Below, piece by piece: positions 54,902 to 64,000 of a stretch of 64,000 nucleotides of DNA (position 1 is its first letter; each line of letters starts with the position of its first letter). The notes under the pieces are model-generated. The model was not told where the DNA came from. It was given only the letters and a program-made list of their open reading frames with translations, and made no database searches. The stretch covers positions 186,001-250,000 of the forward strand of contig NZ_FLYE01000034.1 of NCBI RefSeq assembly GCF_900093605.1. Direction: 5' to 3'. The stretch is from Candidatus Terasakiella magnetica (GTDB lineage Bacteria > Pseudomonadota > Alphaproteobacteria > Rhodospirillales > Terasakiellaceae). The position numbers and the translations under genes were made by a program.

Positions 54902-56305
54902 TTAAGCGTGGATTGCGCGTTTATCAACAGCCAAGGCTGCTTCTTTAACCGCTTCAGGCAAACCTGGGTGACCGTGACATGTACGGGCAATATCTTCAGC
55001 AGAACCGCCAAATTCCATCGCCTGAACAACTTCCTGGATCAAATCACCGCCTTGTGGGCCCACAATATGACAGCCAAGAACGCGATCTGTTGTTTTATCA
55101 GACAGGATTTTAACAAAGCCTTCTGAATCACCATTTGCCAAAGCACGACCGTTTGCCGTGAAGGGGAATTTACCTTTTTTGTAGGCAATGCCTTCTTCTT
55201 TAAGCTGCTCTTCGGTTTTACCCACGCCTGCGATTTCTGGGTGCGTATAAACAATACCCGGGATCACATCATAGTTTACGTGACCAGACTGACCTGCGAG
55301 CATTTCAGCAACTGCAATGCCTTCTTCTTCAGCTTTGTGCGCCAGCATCAAGCCGCCGATCACATCACCAATGGCAAAGATGCCTGCAACATTTGTTTGA
55401 AGGTCGTGATCAGCCTTAACAAAGCCGCGCTCATCCATTTCAACGCCTGCTTCAGCCAAACCAAGGTTGTCTGTGTAAGGACGACGACCGATTGAAACCA
55501 AGCAAATATCGGCTTTAAGTTCTTCAGCATCACCACCAGCGGCTGGCTCCATCGTCAGCGTAACAGAAGATTTTGTTTTCTTCGCTGCTGTCACTTTCGT
55601 TGCCAGCTTGAAGTTGATGCCCTGTTTAGCCAGAAGTTTCTGTGCCGTTTTGCGCACTTCACCGTCCATGCCCGGCAAGATACCGTCCAAGAATTCAATC
55701 ACGGTAACTTCAGCGCCCAAACGGTTCCAGACCGAACCAAGCTCAAGACCAATAACACCGCCACCGATAACAGCCAGTTTCTTCGGAACTTTCGGCAATT
55801 CCATGCCACCCGTTGAAGAAACCATGACTTTTTCGTCAATTTCAAGGAATGGTAGGGAAGCAACATCAGAACCTGTTGCGATCACAACGTTTTCCGCTTT
55901 GATAACTTCAGAGCCGCCATCATTTAAAGAAACGGTGACTTCATCCGCACCTGTGACTTTACCTTCACCCACAAAGTACTTCACTTTGTTTTTCTTCATG
56001 AGGAATTCAACACCAGATGTCAGCTGTTTCACAACCGCATCTTTGCGCTCAAGCATCTTTGGAAGATCAAGTTTCGGTGTCACTTTAATACCGTGGTCAG
56101 CCATTTCATGGGCGGCCATTTCATAAAGATGTGTGGACTGCAATAAAGCTTTGGCTGGGATACAACCAACATTCAAACATGTACCACCCAATGTGCCGCG
56201 TTTTTCAACGATTGCAGCTTTCAGGCCCAATTGGGCTGCACGGATTGCACAAACGTAGCCACCCGGGCCACCACCAATAACGACAACGTCAAAGTTATCA
56301 CTCAT
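54902..56305 (-). CDS. lpd: Dihydrolipoamide dehydrogenase (E3)
   Basis: A 467-residue flavoprotein that reoxidises dihydrolipoyl groups of the 2-oxoglutarate dehydrogenase complex (possibly others). FAD motif GGGPGGYVCAIRAAQ, redox disulfide GTCLNVGCIPAKALL, NAD motif GGGVIGLELGSVWNRLG, and C-terminal dimerisation with catalytic His in HGHPGLPEAVKEAAL. The start has AAGGA upstream. It is last in the sucAB-lpd block. Confidence 0.97.
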   Translation of the reverse strand: MSDNFDVVVIGGGPGGYVCAIRAAQLGLKAAIVEKRGTLGGTCLNVGCIPAKALLQSTHLYEMAAHEMADHGIKVTPKLDLPKMLERKDAVVKQLTSGVEFLMKKNKVKYFVGEGKVTGADEVTVSLNDGGSEVIKAENVVIATGSDVASLPFLEIDEKVMVSSTGGMELPKVPKKLAVIGGGVIGLELGSVWNRLGAEVTVIEFLDGILPGMDGEVRKTAQKLLAKQGINFKLATKVTAAKKTKSSVTLTMEPAAGGDAEELKADICLVSIGRRPYTDNLGLAEAGVEMDERGFVKADHDLQTNVAGIFAIGDVIGGLMLAHKAEEEGIAVAEMLAGQSGHVNYDVIPGIVYTHPEIAGVGKTEEQLKEEGIAYKKGKFPFTANGRALANGDSEGFVKILSDKTTDRVLGCHIVGPQGGDLIQEVVQAMEFGGSAEDIARTCHGHPGLPEAVKEAALAVDKRAIHA

Positions 56306-56338
56306 GTTTCAAATTCCTTGAGATAAATTCAATAAAAA

Positions 56339-56372
56339 AGCGGGAGCCAGCAATTGCCAACCCCCGCCCATA
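56339..56372 (-). terminator. Hairpin between sucB and lpd
   Basis: On the minus strand GCGGG...CCCGC enclose a self-complementary GCAATTGC core region, followed by TTTTTTATT. It looks like a terminator or attenuator and lies within 45 bases of the sucB stop, so lpd may be expressed less than sucAB or have its own promoter. Confidence 0.55.
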
Positions 56373-56383
56373 ATTTTTGCCGC

Positions 56384-57994
56384 TTAAGCGTCAAGCAAGA
56401 TGCGTTGTGGATCTTCCAGACACTCTTTAACGCGTACCAAGAAGCTCACGGCTTCACGGCCATCAATGATACGGTGATCATAAGACAGCGCGAGATACAT
56501 CATTGGACGAGCTTGAATGGACCCATCAGGCATGACCATTGGACGCATTTGCGTCTTGTGCATACCCAAGATCGCAGACTGTGGACGGTTCAAAATCGGT
56601 GCAGAAAGGAGTGAACCAAACACACCACCGTTTGAAATGGTGAATGTACCACCCATCATCTCATCCATGGTCAATGAACCGTTACGTGCGCGCTTACCGT
56701 AATCAAGGATATCACCTTCAATACCTGCCAATGATTTTTCGTCACAATCGCGTACAACCGGAACAACAAGACCTGTTGGTGAACCAACCGCAATACCCAC
56801 ATCATAGTGGTTTTTATATACGATTTCGTCGCCATCGATCTCAGCATTAACTGCTGGCCACTCACGAAGTGCGGTCACACAAGCTTTTGTGAAGATACCC
56901 ATGAAGCCAAGCTTCACGCCGTGTTTCTTCTCAAAACCTTCTTTATACTGTTTGCGCATTTCCAGAACGCCCGTCATGTCGACTTCGTTCCATGTGGTCA
57001 AGATAGCAGCTGTATTTTGTGCTTCTTTCAAGCGACCTGCGATCACCTTGCGAAGACGTGTCATTTTAACGCGTTCTTCACGTGGTCCTTCTGGGCGTGG
57101 TGGGATCATCGCACCGTTTGGTGTAGATGAAGCCGCAGCCGCAGCAGGGGCAGGTGCCGCTTTTGCAGGAGCCGGAGCTTTCGCAGGAGCAGGCGCAGGT
57201 GCCGCTTTATCTTTAGCAGCCTGACCGCTTTCGATATAAGCCAGAACGTCACCTTTAACCAAACGACCGTCTTTGCCGGTTGCCGGGATTTTAGAAGCGT
57301 CCAAAGCGTTATCATTAACCAGTTTGCTCACCGCTGGTGACAGTGGGTGTGCTGTGTTTGCCACACCACCCGCTGGTGCAGATGCAGCCGGAGCAGAAGC
57401 CGCAGCTGCCGGTGCCGCAGCACCCGCAGTTGCACCAACAGCAACTTTTGCAACAACTTGACCGACTTCTACGTCAGTATCTTCTGCAACAACGATTTCG
57501 GTTACAACGCCTGCAACAGGTGAAGGCAGTTCAGCCGTAACTTTGTCAGTTTCGACTTCACATAAGCCTTCATCAACAGCAACTTCATCACCGACATTCT
57601 TCAGCCAGCTTGCAACAGTACCCTCGGTGATTGACTCACCCAGGTTTGGCACAACGATGTCAACGACTTCGCCTGTACCGCCTGAAGCTGCTGGTGCAGC
57701 AGGTGCTGCTTCAGCCGCGGGAGCCGCAGCAGGTGCTGCAGGAGCAGCCGCTTCGCCAGCTTCACCAACCATACAAAGGACAGCACCAACTTCTACGTCA
57801 GTGTCGTCACCTGCAACGATTTCTACCAATGTACCAGCAACAGGGCTTGGCACTTCGACAGTTACTTTATCTGTTTCCAGCTCTACAAGTGGTTCGTCAA
57901 CGGCAACGGTGTCGCCGATATTTTTGAGCCACTTTGAAACTGTACCTTCCGATACAGATTCACCCAAAGCAGGAACAGTAATTTCTGTGGCCAT
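56384..57994 (-). CDS. sucB: Dihydrolipoyllysine succinyltransferase (E2) with two lipoyl domains
   Basis: A 536-residue E2 of the 2-oxoglutarate dehydrogenase complex. Two lipoyl domains are seen, with Lys43 and Lys151, each in the motif ETDKVT; most SucB proteins have one. They are linked by Ala/Pro-rich segments. A peripheral-subunit-binding domain follows (about 228-270, [23 protein letters not shown]), and then the catalytic core ending in [17 protein letters not shown]. The ATG at 57994 has GAGGAAACAA directly upstream. The protein is second in the sucA-sucB pair with an 17-base gap. Confidence 0.96.
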   Translation of the reverse strand: MATEITVPALGESVSEGTVSKWLKNIGDTVAVDEPLVELETDKVTVEVPSPVAGTLVEIVAGDDTDVEVGAVLCMVGEAGEAAAPAAPAAAPAAEAAPAAPAASGGTGEVVDIVVPNLGESITEGTVASWLKNVGDEVAVDEGLCEVETDKVTAELPSPVAGVVTEIVVAEDTDVEVGQVVAKVAVGATAGAAAPAAAASAPAASAPAGGVANTAHPLSPAVSKLVNDNALDASKIPATGKDGRLVKGDVLAYIESGQAAKDKAAPAPAPAKAPAPAKAAPAPAAAAASSTPNGAMIPPRPEGPREERVKMTRLRKVIAGRLKEAQNTAAILTTWNEVDMTGVLEMRKQYKEGFEKKHGVKLGFMGIFTKACVTALREWPAVNAEIDGDEIVYKNHYDVGIAVGSPTGLVVPVVRDCDEKSLAGIEGDILDYGKRARNGSLTMDEMMGGTFTISNGGVFGSLLSAPILNRPQSAILGMHKTQMRPMVMPDGSIQARPMMYLALSYDHRIIDGREAVSFLVRVKECLEDPQRILLDA

Positions 57995-58011
57995 TTGTTT
58001 CCTCACAAATT

Positions 58012-60948
58012 CTATAGTTTAGATGCAGCCATTTTGGTCTCACGAGCGAACGGTGTTGGAAGATCTTCCAATTTACCACCGAGGGCTTCTTCAACCAGGA
58101 ACTGTTGTTCAGCAACATGGACTTTATTCAAGCCCGTTGCAGGTGATGCAGATGCGCGGCGACCAGAGAAACCTGGCAAACCACCTTTGACGCTCAACTC
58201 TTGGCAGATGTACATCAAACGAGGGAATACAAAGCCCCAATAGCCCATATTCGCCGGTTCTTCTTGACACCAAACCACGTCAGCGTTGGTATATTTGGAA
58301 ATCTCTTCCTTAATGGTCTCTTTCGGCCATGGGTAGAGTTGTTCCACACGAACGATGGCAACATCGTCGATACCTTTATCACGGCGCGTTTGCAGCAGGT
58401 CATAGTAAACTTTACCTGTACAAAGAACGACGCGTTTCACTTTATCGTTTGCTGTGAGCTGGTCGATTTCGCCAATGACACGCTTGAAAGCAGAGCCCGT
58501 TGAGAAATCAGCCAATGTGCTTTGACACAGTTTGTGACGCAGCAAAGATTTAGGTGTCATAATCACCAAAGGTTTGCGGAAGTTACGGCACACTTGACGA
58601 CGCAGTGCGTGGAAATAGTTCGCAGGCGTTGTCAGGTTACAAACTTGCCAGTTGTCTTCAGCACATAATTGTAAGTAACGCTCAGGACGTGCAGAAGAGT
58701 GTTCTGGACCCTGACCCTCAAAACCGTGTGGCAGAAGCATGGTCAAACCGCTTAAGCGCAACCATTTTGACTCACCAGAGCTGATGAACTGGTCAATAAT
58801 CATCTGGGCACCGTTGGCGAAATCACCAAACTGGGCTTCCCACATGACCAAAGCGTTCGGCTCAGCCAAAGAATAACCATATTCAAAACCAAGAACCGAC
58901 ATTTCGATCAACGGGCTATCGATGACTTCATATTCACCTTGGCCTTCACGAATGTTGCTCAAAGGGCGGTAACGTTCTTCAGTTTCCTGATCCACGATCA
59001 CAGAATGACGTTGGGAGAATGTCCCGCGACCACAATCCTGACCGGAGAGACGAACCTTGTGCTTATCCACAAGTAGAGAACCAAAGGCCAAAGCTTCACC
59101 CGTTGCCCAATCGATACCTTCACCGGTTTCGATCATTTTGGACTTGGCTTTAAGCTGGCGCTGTACCTTCTTGTTCACATTGAACTTGTCCGGTGCAGTG
59201 GAAATGGCTTTACCCACTTCTTTAAGGACTTCCTCAGATACAGACGTATCTTCATTGCGGAATTCTTCCTCACCTTTAGCGTTGGCGAAACCTTCCCATT
59301 TACCTTCAAACCAATCGGCTTTATTGGGCTTATAGGCGTTACCCGCTTGGAATTCTTCTTCCAGGCGCGCTCTGAAATCGTCATAGATATCCTGAACTTG
59401 TTGTTCAGAAAGAACTTTTTCAGCCACTAGGCGCTGTGCATACAATTCGCGTGTTGTAACTTGGTTTTTGATGACCTTGTACATATGCGGGTTTGTAAAC
59501 ATCGGCTCGTCAGATTCGTTATGACCGTGACGGCGATAACAGAACAAGTCGATCACAACGTCTTTACCAAATTCTTGGCGATATTCAGTTGCAATACGGG
59601 CCACGTGAACAACAGCTTCCGGATCATCCCCATTCACATGGAAGATCGGTGCCTGAACCATTTTCGCCACATCAGAAGGATACTGAGACGAACGAGAATA
59701 GTGCGGTGCTGTTGTAAAGCCGATCTGGTTATTCACGATGATGTGAATTGTACCGCCAACTTTATAACCACGCAGGTCAGACATGGCATGGCCTTCCGGC
59801 ACAATACCCTGACCAGAATAAGCCGCATCCCCATGAAGCAACAATGGCATCACTTGAGAGCGAGACCCGCCAAGCTGTTCTTGTTTGGCGCGAACCTTAC
59901 CATGAACAACCGGGTTTACCAGCTCAAGGTGAGACGGGTTGGCTGTCAAGGACAGGTGAACGTTGTTGCCGTCAAATTCACGATCTGCTGAAGTGCCCAA
60001 GTGGTACTTCACATCGCCTGAACCTTCAACATCATCCGGGTTGGATGAATTGCCTTGGAATTCAGAAAAGAGCGCGCGAAACGGCTTGTGCATAACGTTG
60101 GTCAGAACGTTGAGGCGACCACGGTGTGGCATGCCCAAAACAACTTCTTTCAAGCCCAACTGTGCGCCGCGCTTAAGAATTTGTTCCATGGCCGGGATGA
60201 GAGACTCACCACCTTCAAGGCCAAAACGTTTTGTACCTGTGTATTTCTTGTCCAGAAACTGCTCAAAACCTTCTGCTTCTGTTAAGCGCTCAAGAATAGC
60301 TGTCTTGCCCTTAACCGTGAATTCAGACTGGTTTTCAGTGGATTCGATGCGACGCTGGATCCAGGATTTTTCTTCTGGCTCCTGAATATGCATGAATTCA
60401 ACACCGATATGACGGCAGTATGTCTGTTTAACTTTTTCAACGATTTCACGCAGCGTGGCTGTTTCCAGACCAAGTACGAAATCGATAAAAATTGGACGAT
60501 CCATATCGGCATCTGTGAAGCCGTAGGATTTCGGGTCCAATTCAGGGTGGTAATTATTACCTTCAATGCCCAGCGGATCGAAGCGAGCAATCAAGTGACC
60601 GCGTACACGATACGAACGGATCAACATCAATGCACGGATAGAATCCAATGTTGCTGCACGAATGACATCATCATCGGCCTGTGCATAAACTGCACCCGGC
60701 TGAGGCTGAGGTGCTGCAACCGGAGCCGTAACAGAACTAACGCCTGTATTAACGACACCGTGGCTCGGCTTATTCCAACTTGGACCGCTGAGGTTCTGGA
60801 GTGCTTCCAGACCGTCTTCGCGCAATCCGGAGAAGAAGGCAACCCAGCTCTGATCTACAGAGGATGGATCCTTCATGTAACGGGTATACAATTCTGCCAG
60901 ATAGACAGTGTTGTTGCCGTTCAGGACTGATTCAGGGGTATCAACCAT
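58012..60948 (-). CDS. sucA: 2-oxoglutarate dehydrogenase E1 component
   Basis: A 978-residue thiamine-diphosphate enzyme that decarboxylates 2-oxoglutarate and succinylates E2. It has the N-terminal E2-binding segment ([20 protein letters not shown]), the ThDP region with [11 protein letters not shown], the [11 protein letters not shown] loop, and the C-terminal transketolase-like part ([22 protein letters not shown]). Full length. It starts the sucA-sucB-lpd part, 108 bases after the sucD end. Confidence 0.98.
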   Translation of the reverse strand: MVDTPESVLNGNNTVYLAELYTRYMKDPSSVDQSWVAFFSGLREDGLEALQNLSGPSWNKPSHGVVNTGVSSVTAPVAAPQPQPGAVYAQADDDVIRAATLDSIRALMLIRSYRVRGHLIARFDPLGIEGNNYHPELDPKSYGFTDADMDRPIFIDFVLGLETATLREIVEKVKQTYCRHIGVEFMHIQEPEEKSWIQRRIESTENQSEFTVKGKTAILERLTEAEGFEQFLDKKYTGTKRFGLEGGESLIPAMEQILKRGAQLGLKEVVLGMPHRGRLNVLTNVMHKPFRALFSEFQGNSSNPDDVEGSGDVKYHLGTSADREFDGNNVHLSLTANPSHLELVNPVVHGKVRAKQEQLGGSRSQVMPLLLHGDAAYSGQGIVPEGHAMSDLRGYKVGGTIHIIVNNQIGFTTAPHYSRSSQYPSDVAKMVQAPIFHVNGDDPEAVVHVARIATEYRQEFGKDVVIDLFCYRRHGHNESDEPMFTNPHMYKVIKNQVTTRELYAQRLVAEKVLSEQQVQDIYDDFRARLEEEFQAGNAYKPNKADWFEGKWEGFANAKGEEEFRNEDTSVSEEVLKEVGKAISTAPDKFNVNKKVQRQLKAKSKMIETGEGIDWATGEALAFGSLLVDKHKVRLSGQDCGRGTFSQRHSVIVDQETEERYRPLSNIREGQGEYEVIDSPLIEMSVLGFEYGYSLAEPNALVMWEAQFGDFANGAQMIIDQFISSGESKWLRLSGLTMLLPHGFEGQGPEHSSARPERYLQLCAEDNWQVCNLTTPANYFHALRRQVCRNFRKPLVIMTPKSLLRHKLCQSTLADFSTGSAFKRVIGEIDQLTANDKVKRVVLCTGKVYYDLLQTRRDKGIDDVAIVRVEQLYPWPKETIKEEISKYTNADVVWCQEEPANMGYWGFVFPRLMYICQELSVKGGLPGFSGRRASASPATGLNKVHVAEQQFLVEEALGGKLEDLPTPFARETKMAASKL

Positions 60949-61026
60949 ATTTTTTTCTTTTCCCTAGAGGAGTGCGGCTTTTTCTCTTAGTGGATCCACC
61001 GCACTCTTACTCCCAAAACTAGGATA

Positions 61027-61047
61027 GAGGCGGGACTAACCCGCCTC
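61027..61047 (-). terminator. GC-rich hairpin between sucD and sucA
   Basis: Perfect stem GAGGCGGG / CCCGCCTC with a five-base loop, only about ten bases past the sucD stop. On the minus strand it is followed by CTATCCTAGTTTT. The T run is not adjacent, so it may be a partial terminator or an mRNA processing/stabilising element inside the TCA operon. Confidence 0.5.
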
Positions 61048-61056
61048 CAACAATGA

Positions 61057-61929
61057 TTAGCCCAGAAGCTTAACCATTGTGCTACCGATAGAAGCTGGTG
61101 AGTCTGCAACAGCGATGCCCGCAGATCTCATGGCTTCCATTTTGGCGTCCGCAGTACCTTGACCACCGGAAATGATGGCGCCAGCGTGGCCCATACGTTT
61201 ACCCGGAGGTGCAGTAACACCTGCGATAAAGCCAACAACCGGTTTTTTCACTTTGGACTGTTTGAGGAATTCGCAAGCTTCTTCCTCTGCAGTACCGCCG
61301 ATCTCACCGATCATAACGATGGATTCTGTTTCATCATCACCAAGGAACATGTCCAAGCAATCGATGAAGTTTGTACCGTTAACCGGATCACCACCGATAC
61401 CGATACAAGTAGATTGCCCCATGCCAGCAGCTGTAGTTTGTGCAACTGCTTCGTAAGTCAATGTACCTGAACGAGATACGATACCAACAGAACCACGCTT
61501 GTGGATGTGGCCCGGCATGATGCCGATTTTACATTCGCCCGGCGTGATAACACCTGGGCAGTTTGGACCAACAAGACGTGTTTTAGAATTTGCCAAAGCG
61601 CGTTTCACTTTAACCATATCCATGACTGGAATGCCTTCAGTGATACAAACAGCAAGTTCGACTTCCGCGTCGATAGCTTCCAAAATCGCATCAGCAGCAA
61701 ATGGTGGTGGAACGTAGATTACAGAAGCGTTCGCGCCTGTTTTCTCACGTGCATCAGCAACAGTGTCGAATACTGGCAAGTCAAGGTGAGTTGAACCACC
61801 TTTGCCCGGTGTAACACCACCGACCATTTGTGTGCCATATGCAATCGCTTGTTCAGAGTGGAAAGTACCCTGTGCACCAGTGAAACCCTGACAGATTACT
61901 TTGGTGTCTTTATTAATAAGAACGGCCAT
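61057..61929 (-). CDS. sucD: Succinyl-CoA synthetase alpha subunit
   Basis: A 290-residue subunit that carries the phosphohistidine. CoA-binding Rossmann fold at the N terminus ([19 protein letters not shown]), the active-site His in [18 protein letters not shown]. The ribosome-binding site GGAGG overlaps the sucC end; the gap to sucC is one base. Full length. Confidence 0.98.
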   Translation of the reverse strand: MAVLINKDTKVICQGFTGAQGTFHSEQAIAYGTQMVGGVTPGKGGSTHLDLPVFDTVADAREKTGANASVIYVPPPFAADAILEAIDAEVELAVCITEGIPVMDMVKVKRALANSKTRLVGPNCPGVITPGECKIGIMPGHIHKRGSVGIVSRSGTLTYEAVAQTTAAGMGQSTCIGIGGDPVNGTNFIDCLDMFLGDDETESIVMIGEIGGTAEEEACEFLKQSKVKKPVVGFIAGVTAPPGKRMGHAGAIISGGQGTADAKMEAMRSAGIAVADSPASIGSTMVKLLG

Positions 61930-61930
61930 G

Positions 61931-63130
61931 TTACGCAGCCTCCTTCACGGCTTTCACTACTTTTTCAGCAGCGTCAGCAAGGTTATCAGCAGTGATGATA
62001 GGCAGACCAGATTCAGAAAGGATCTTCTTGCCTTGTTCAACGTTCGTACCTTCAAGACGTACAACAAGTGGTACGTTCAAGGAAACTTCGCGTGCAGCAG
62101 CTACAACACCGTCAGCGATCACGTCACAACGCATGATACCACCGAAGATATTTACCAAGATGCCTTCAACGTTTGAATCAGAAAGGATCAGTTTGAACGC
62201 TTCAGTTACACGTTCTTTCGTCGCCCCGCCACCAACGTCAAGGAAGTTAGCTGGCTCACCACCGTACAATTTGATGATGTCCATTGTGCCCATTGCAAGA
62301 CCGGCACCGTTCACCATACAACCGATTGTACCATCGAGTTTGATGTAGTTAAGGTCATGCTTGGAAGCTTCAAGTTCCATTGCATCTTCTTCGTCTTCGT
62401 CGCGCATTTCCATAACCGCTTTTTGACGGTAAAGAGCGTTTGAATCAAAGTTCATTTTCGCATCAAGTGCAACCAGGTCATCATCACCCGTTACAACAAG
62501 TGGGTTGATCTCAAGCATAGAAGCGTCAAGTTCAACGAATGCTTTGTACATAGAAGCCAAGATCTTGGAACAAGCCTTGATCTGTGCGCCTTTAAGACCC
62601 AAACCAAACGCAACTTGGCGTGTGTGGAATGGCATGATGCCTGTTGTTGGATCGATAGAAACAGTCAGGATTTTTTCTGGTGTTTCTTCAGCAACAGTTT
62701 CAATGTCCATGCCGCCTTCAGTAGACGCCATGATTGTTACGCTGTCTGTTGCGCGGTCGATCAAGAACGCGAGGTAAAGTTCAGAAGCAATGTCACAACC
62801 GTCTTCGATGTAAACACGCTTAACTTCTTTACCTTCAGCGCCAGACTGGTGAGTGACCAGTGTGTTGCCGAGCATTTGTGTTGCGTTAGCTTCTACGTCG
62901 TCAACAGATTTAACAACGCGAACACCGCCGGCTTCGCCAGCTGCTGCTTCTTTAAATTTACCCTTACCACGGCCACCGGCGTGAATTTGGGATTTAACAA
63001 CAAAAACCGGACCACCGAGTTTTTCTGCTGCTGCGCGAGCTTCTGCAGGTGTGTATGCAACACCACCGTCAAGTACGTTAACACCGTACTCTTTTAGAAG
63101 CTGCTTAGCTTGATATTCATGAATATTCAT
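61931..63130 (-). CDS. sucC: Succinyl-CoA synthetase beta subunit
   Basis: A 399-residue ATP-grasp subunit that converts succinyl-CoA to succinate with ATP or GTP formation. [17 protein letters not shown] start, [22 protein letters not shown]-type metal site ([24 protein letters not shown]), and [14 protein letters not shown]. First of the sucCD pair and preceded by mdh on the same strand with a roughly 100-base gap. Confidence 0.98.
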   Translation of the reverse strand: MNIHEYQAKQLLKEYGVNVLDGGVAYTPAEARAAAEKLGGPVFVVKSQIHAGGRGKGKFKEAAAGEAGGVRVVKSVDDVEANATQMLGNTLVTHQSGAEGKEVKRVYIEDGCDIASELYLAFLIDRATDSVTIMASTEGGMDIETVAEETPEKILTVSIDPTTGIMPFHTRQVAFGLGLKGAQIKACSKILASMYKAFVELDASMLEINPLVVTGDDDLVALDAKMNFDSNALYRQKAVMEMRDEDEEDAMELEASKHDLNYIKLDGTIGCMVNGAGLAMGTMDIIKLYGGEPANFLDVGGGATKERVTEAFKLILSDSNVEGILVNIFGGIMRCDVIADGVVAAAREVSLNVPLVVRLEGTNVEQGKKILSESGLPIITADNLADAAEKVVKAVKEAA

Positions 63131-63231
63131 CTTTGCTTTGCCTCAAAGTTTGGAGGACAACCCCCCGGGATAATTTTAAGAACGTTCCCTACAAAAGAAC
63201 GGGGCGATTTTAACACCGCCCCAAACTTTCA

Positions 63232-64000
<769 letters not shown>

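Noticed and set aside
57100-57800. Repetitive DNA in sucB
   Set aside because: The repeats encode the Ala/Pro linkers and the two lipoyl domains of the E2 protein, so they are explained by the protein and not a separate element.

Overview
The window is 64 kb of chromosome from an alphaproteobacterium of moderate GC, most likely a marine member of the Rhodospirillales such as a Terasakiella- or Magnetospira-like organism. This is inferred from gene order (mdh-sucCD-sucAB-lpd in one block), the ETF-QO/uracil-DNA glycosylase/Slt/MoaB neighbourhood, an FzlA-like GST protein, plant-type GshA, PraR-like XRE regulators and the ffh-rpsP-rimM-trmD-rplS operon. The genus is a guess. Nearly every base lies in or near an ordinary core gene. 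I see no rRNA, tRNA, CRISPR array or insertion sequence.

Layout. 1-10 kb: the end of a YejABEF-type peptide importer, a crotonase-family enzyme, an FzlA-like protein and gltBD (ammonia assimilation). 10-16 kb: uppP, the SRP RNA gene ffs, two small unknown proteins, nudC, a LysR regulator divergent from a DMT exporter, and a B3/B4-domain protein. 16-24 kb: patatin-like lipase, metZ, tldD, a periplasmic binding protein, chorismate mutase, gshA, rsmE and ubiA. 24-27.6 kb: an accessory-looking patch with three XRE regulators, a GNAT acetyltransferase, a small membrane protein and a stand-alone periplasmic Cache sensor. 27.9-31.6 kb: ffh and the ribosome-biogenesis operon. 31.9-33 kb: an S24 repressor divergent from a Ner-like protein, which looks like the immunity switch of a Mu-type phage with no phage attached. 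33.4-36.7 kb: leuCD and leuB. 36.8-42.6 kb: a coiled-coil protein, an SDR, a PstS-like protein, and a hybrid histidine kinase overlapping an HD-GYP response regulator. 42.7-49.6 kb: moaB, slt, uracil-DNA glycosylase, ETF-QO, a lipoprotein, an FAH-family enzyme and MarR. 49.6-54.8 kb: an AAA/DUF4143 ATPase, small membrane proteins and two tandem REC-REC-GGDEF proteins whose GGDEF signatures are both degenerate. 54.9-64 kb: the TCA-cycle block lpd, sucB, sucA, sucD, sucC, mdh, all on the minus strand.

Functional links. SRP RNA and SRP protein lie 17 kb apart behind very similar promoter-like sequences. The TCA block supplies 2-oxoglutarate, which GltBD consumes. The c-di-GMP-related proteins (HD-GYP regulator, tandem GGDEF-like proteins) sit among stimulus-sensing proteins. 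I did not find a convincing wholly new multi-gene system. The best leads are the orphan S24/Ner switch, the paired degenerate PleD-like proteins, a two-lipoyl-domain SucB, oppositely charged tails on S16 and RimM, a terminator folded into the end of a convergent gene, a run of interlocked TTAA stop codons between convergent genes, and a candidate small RNA near 48.1 kb.
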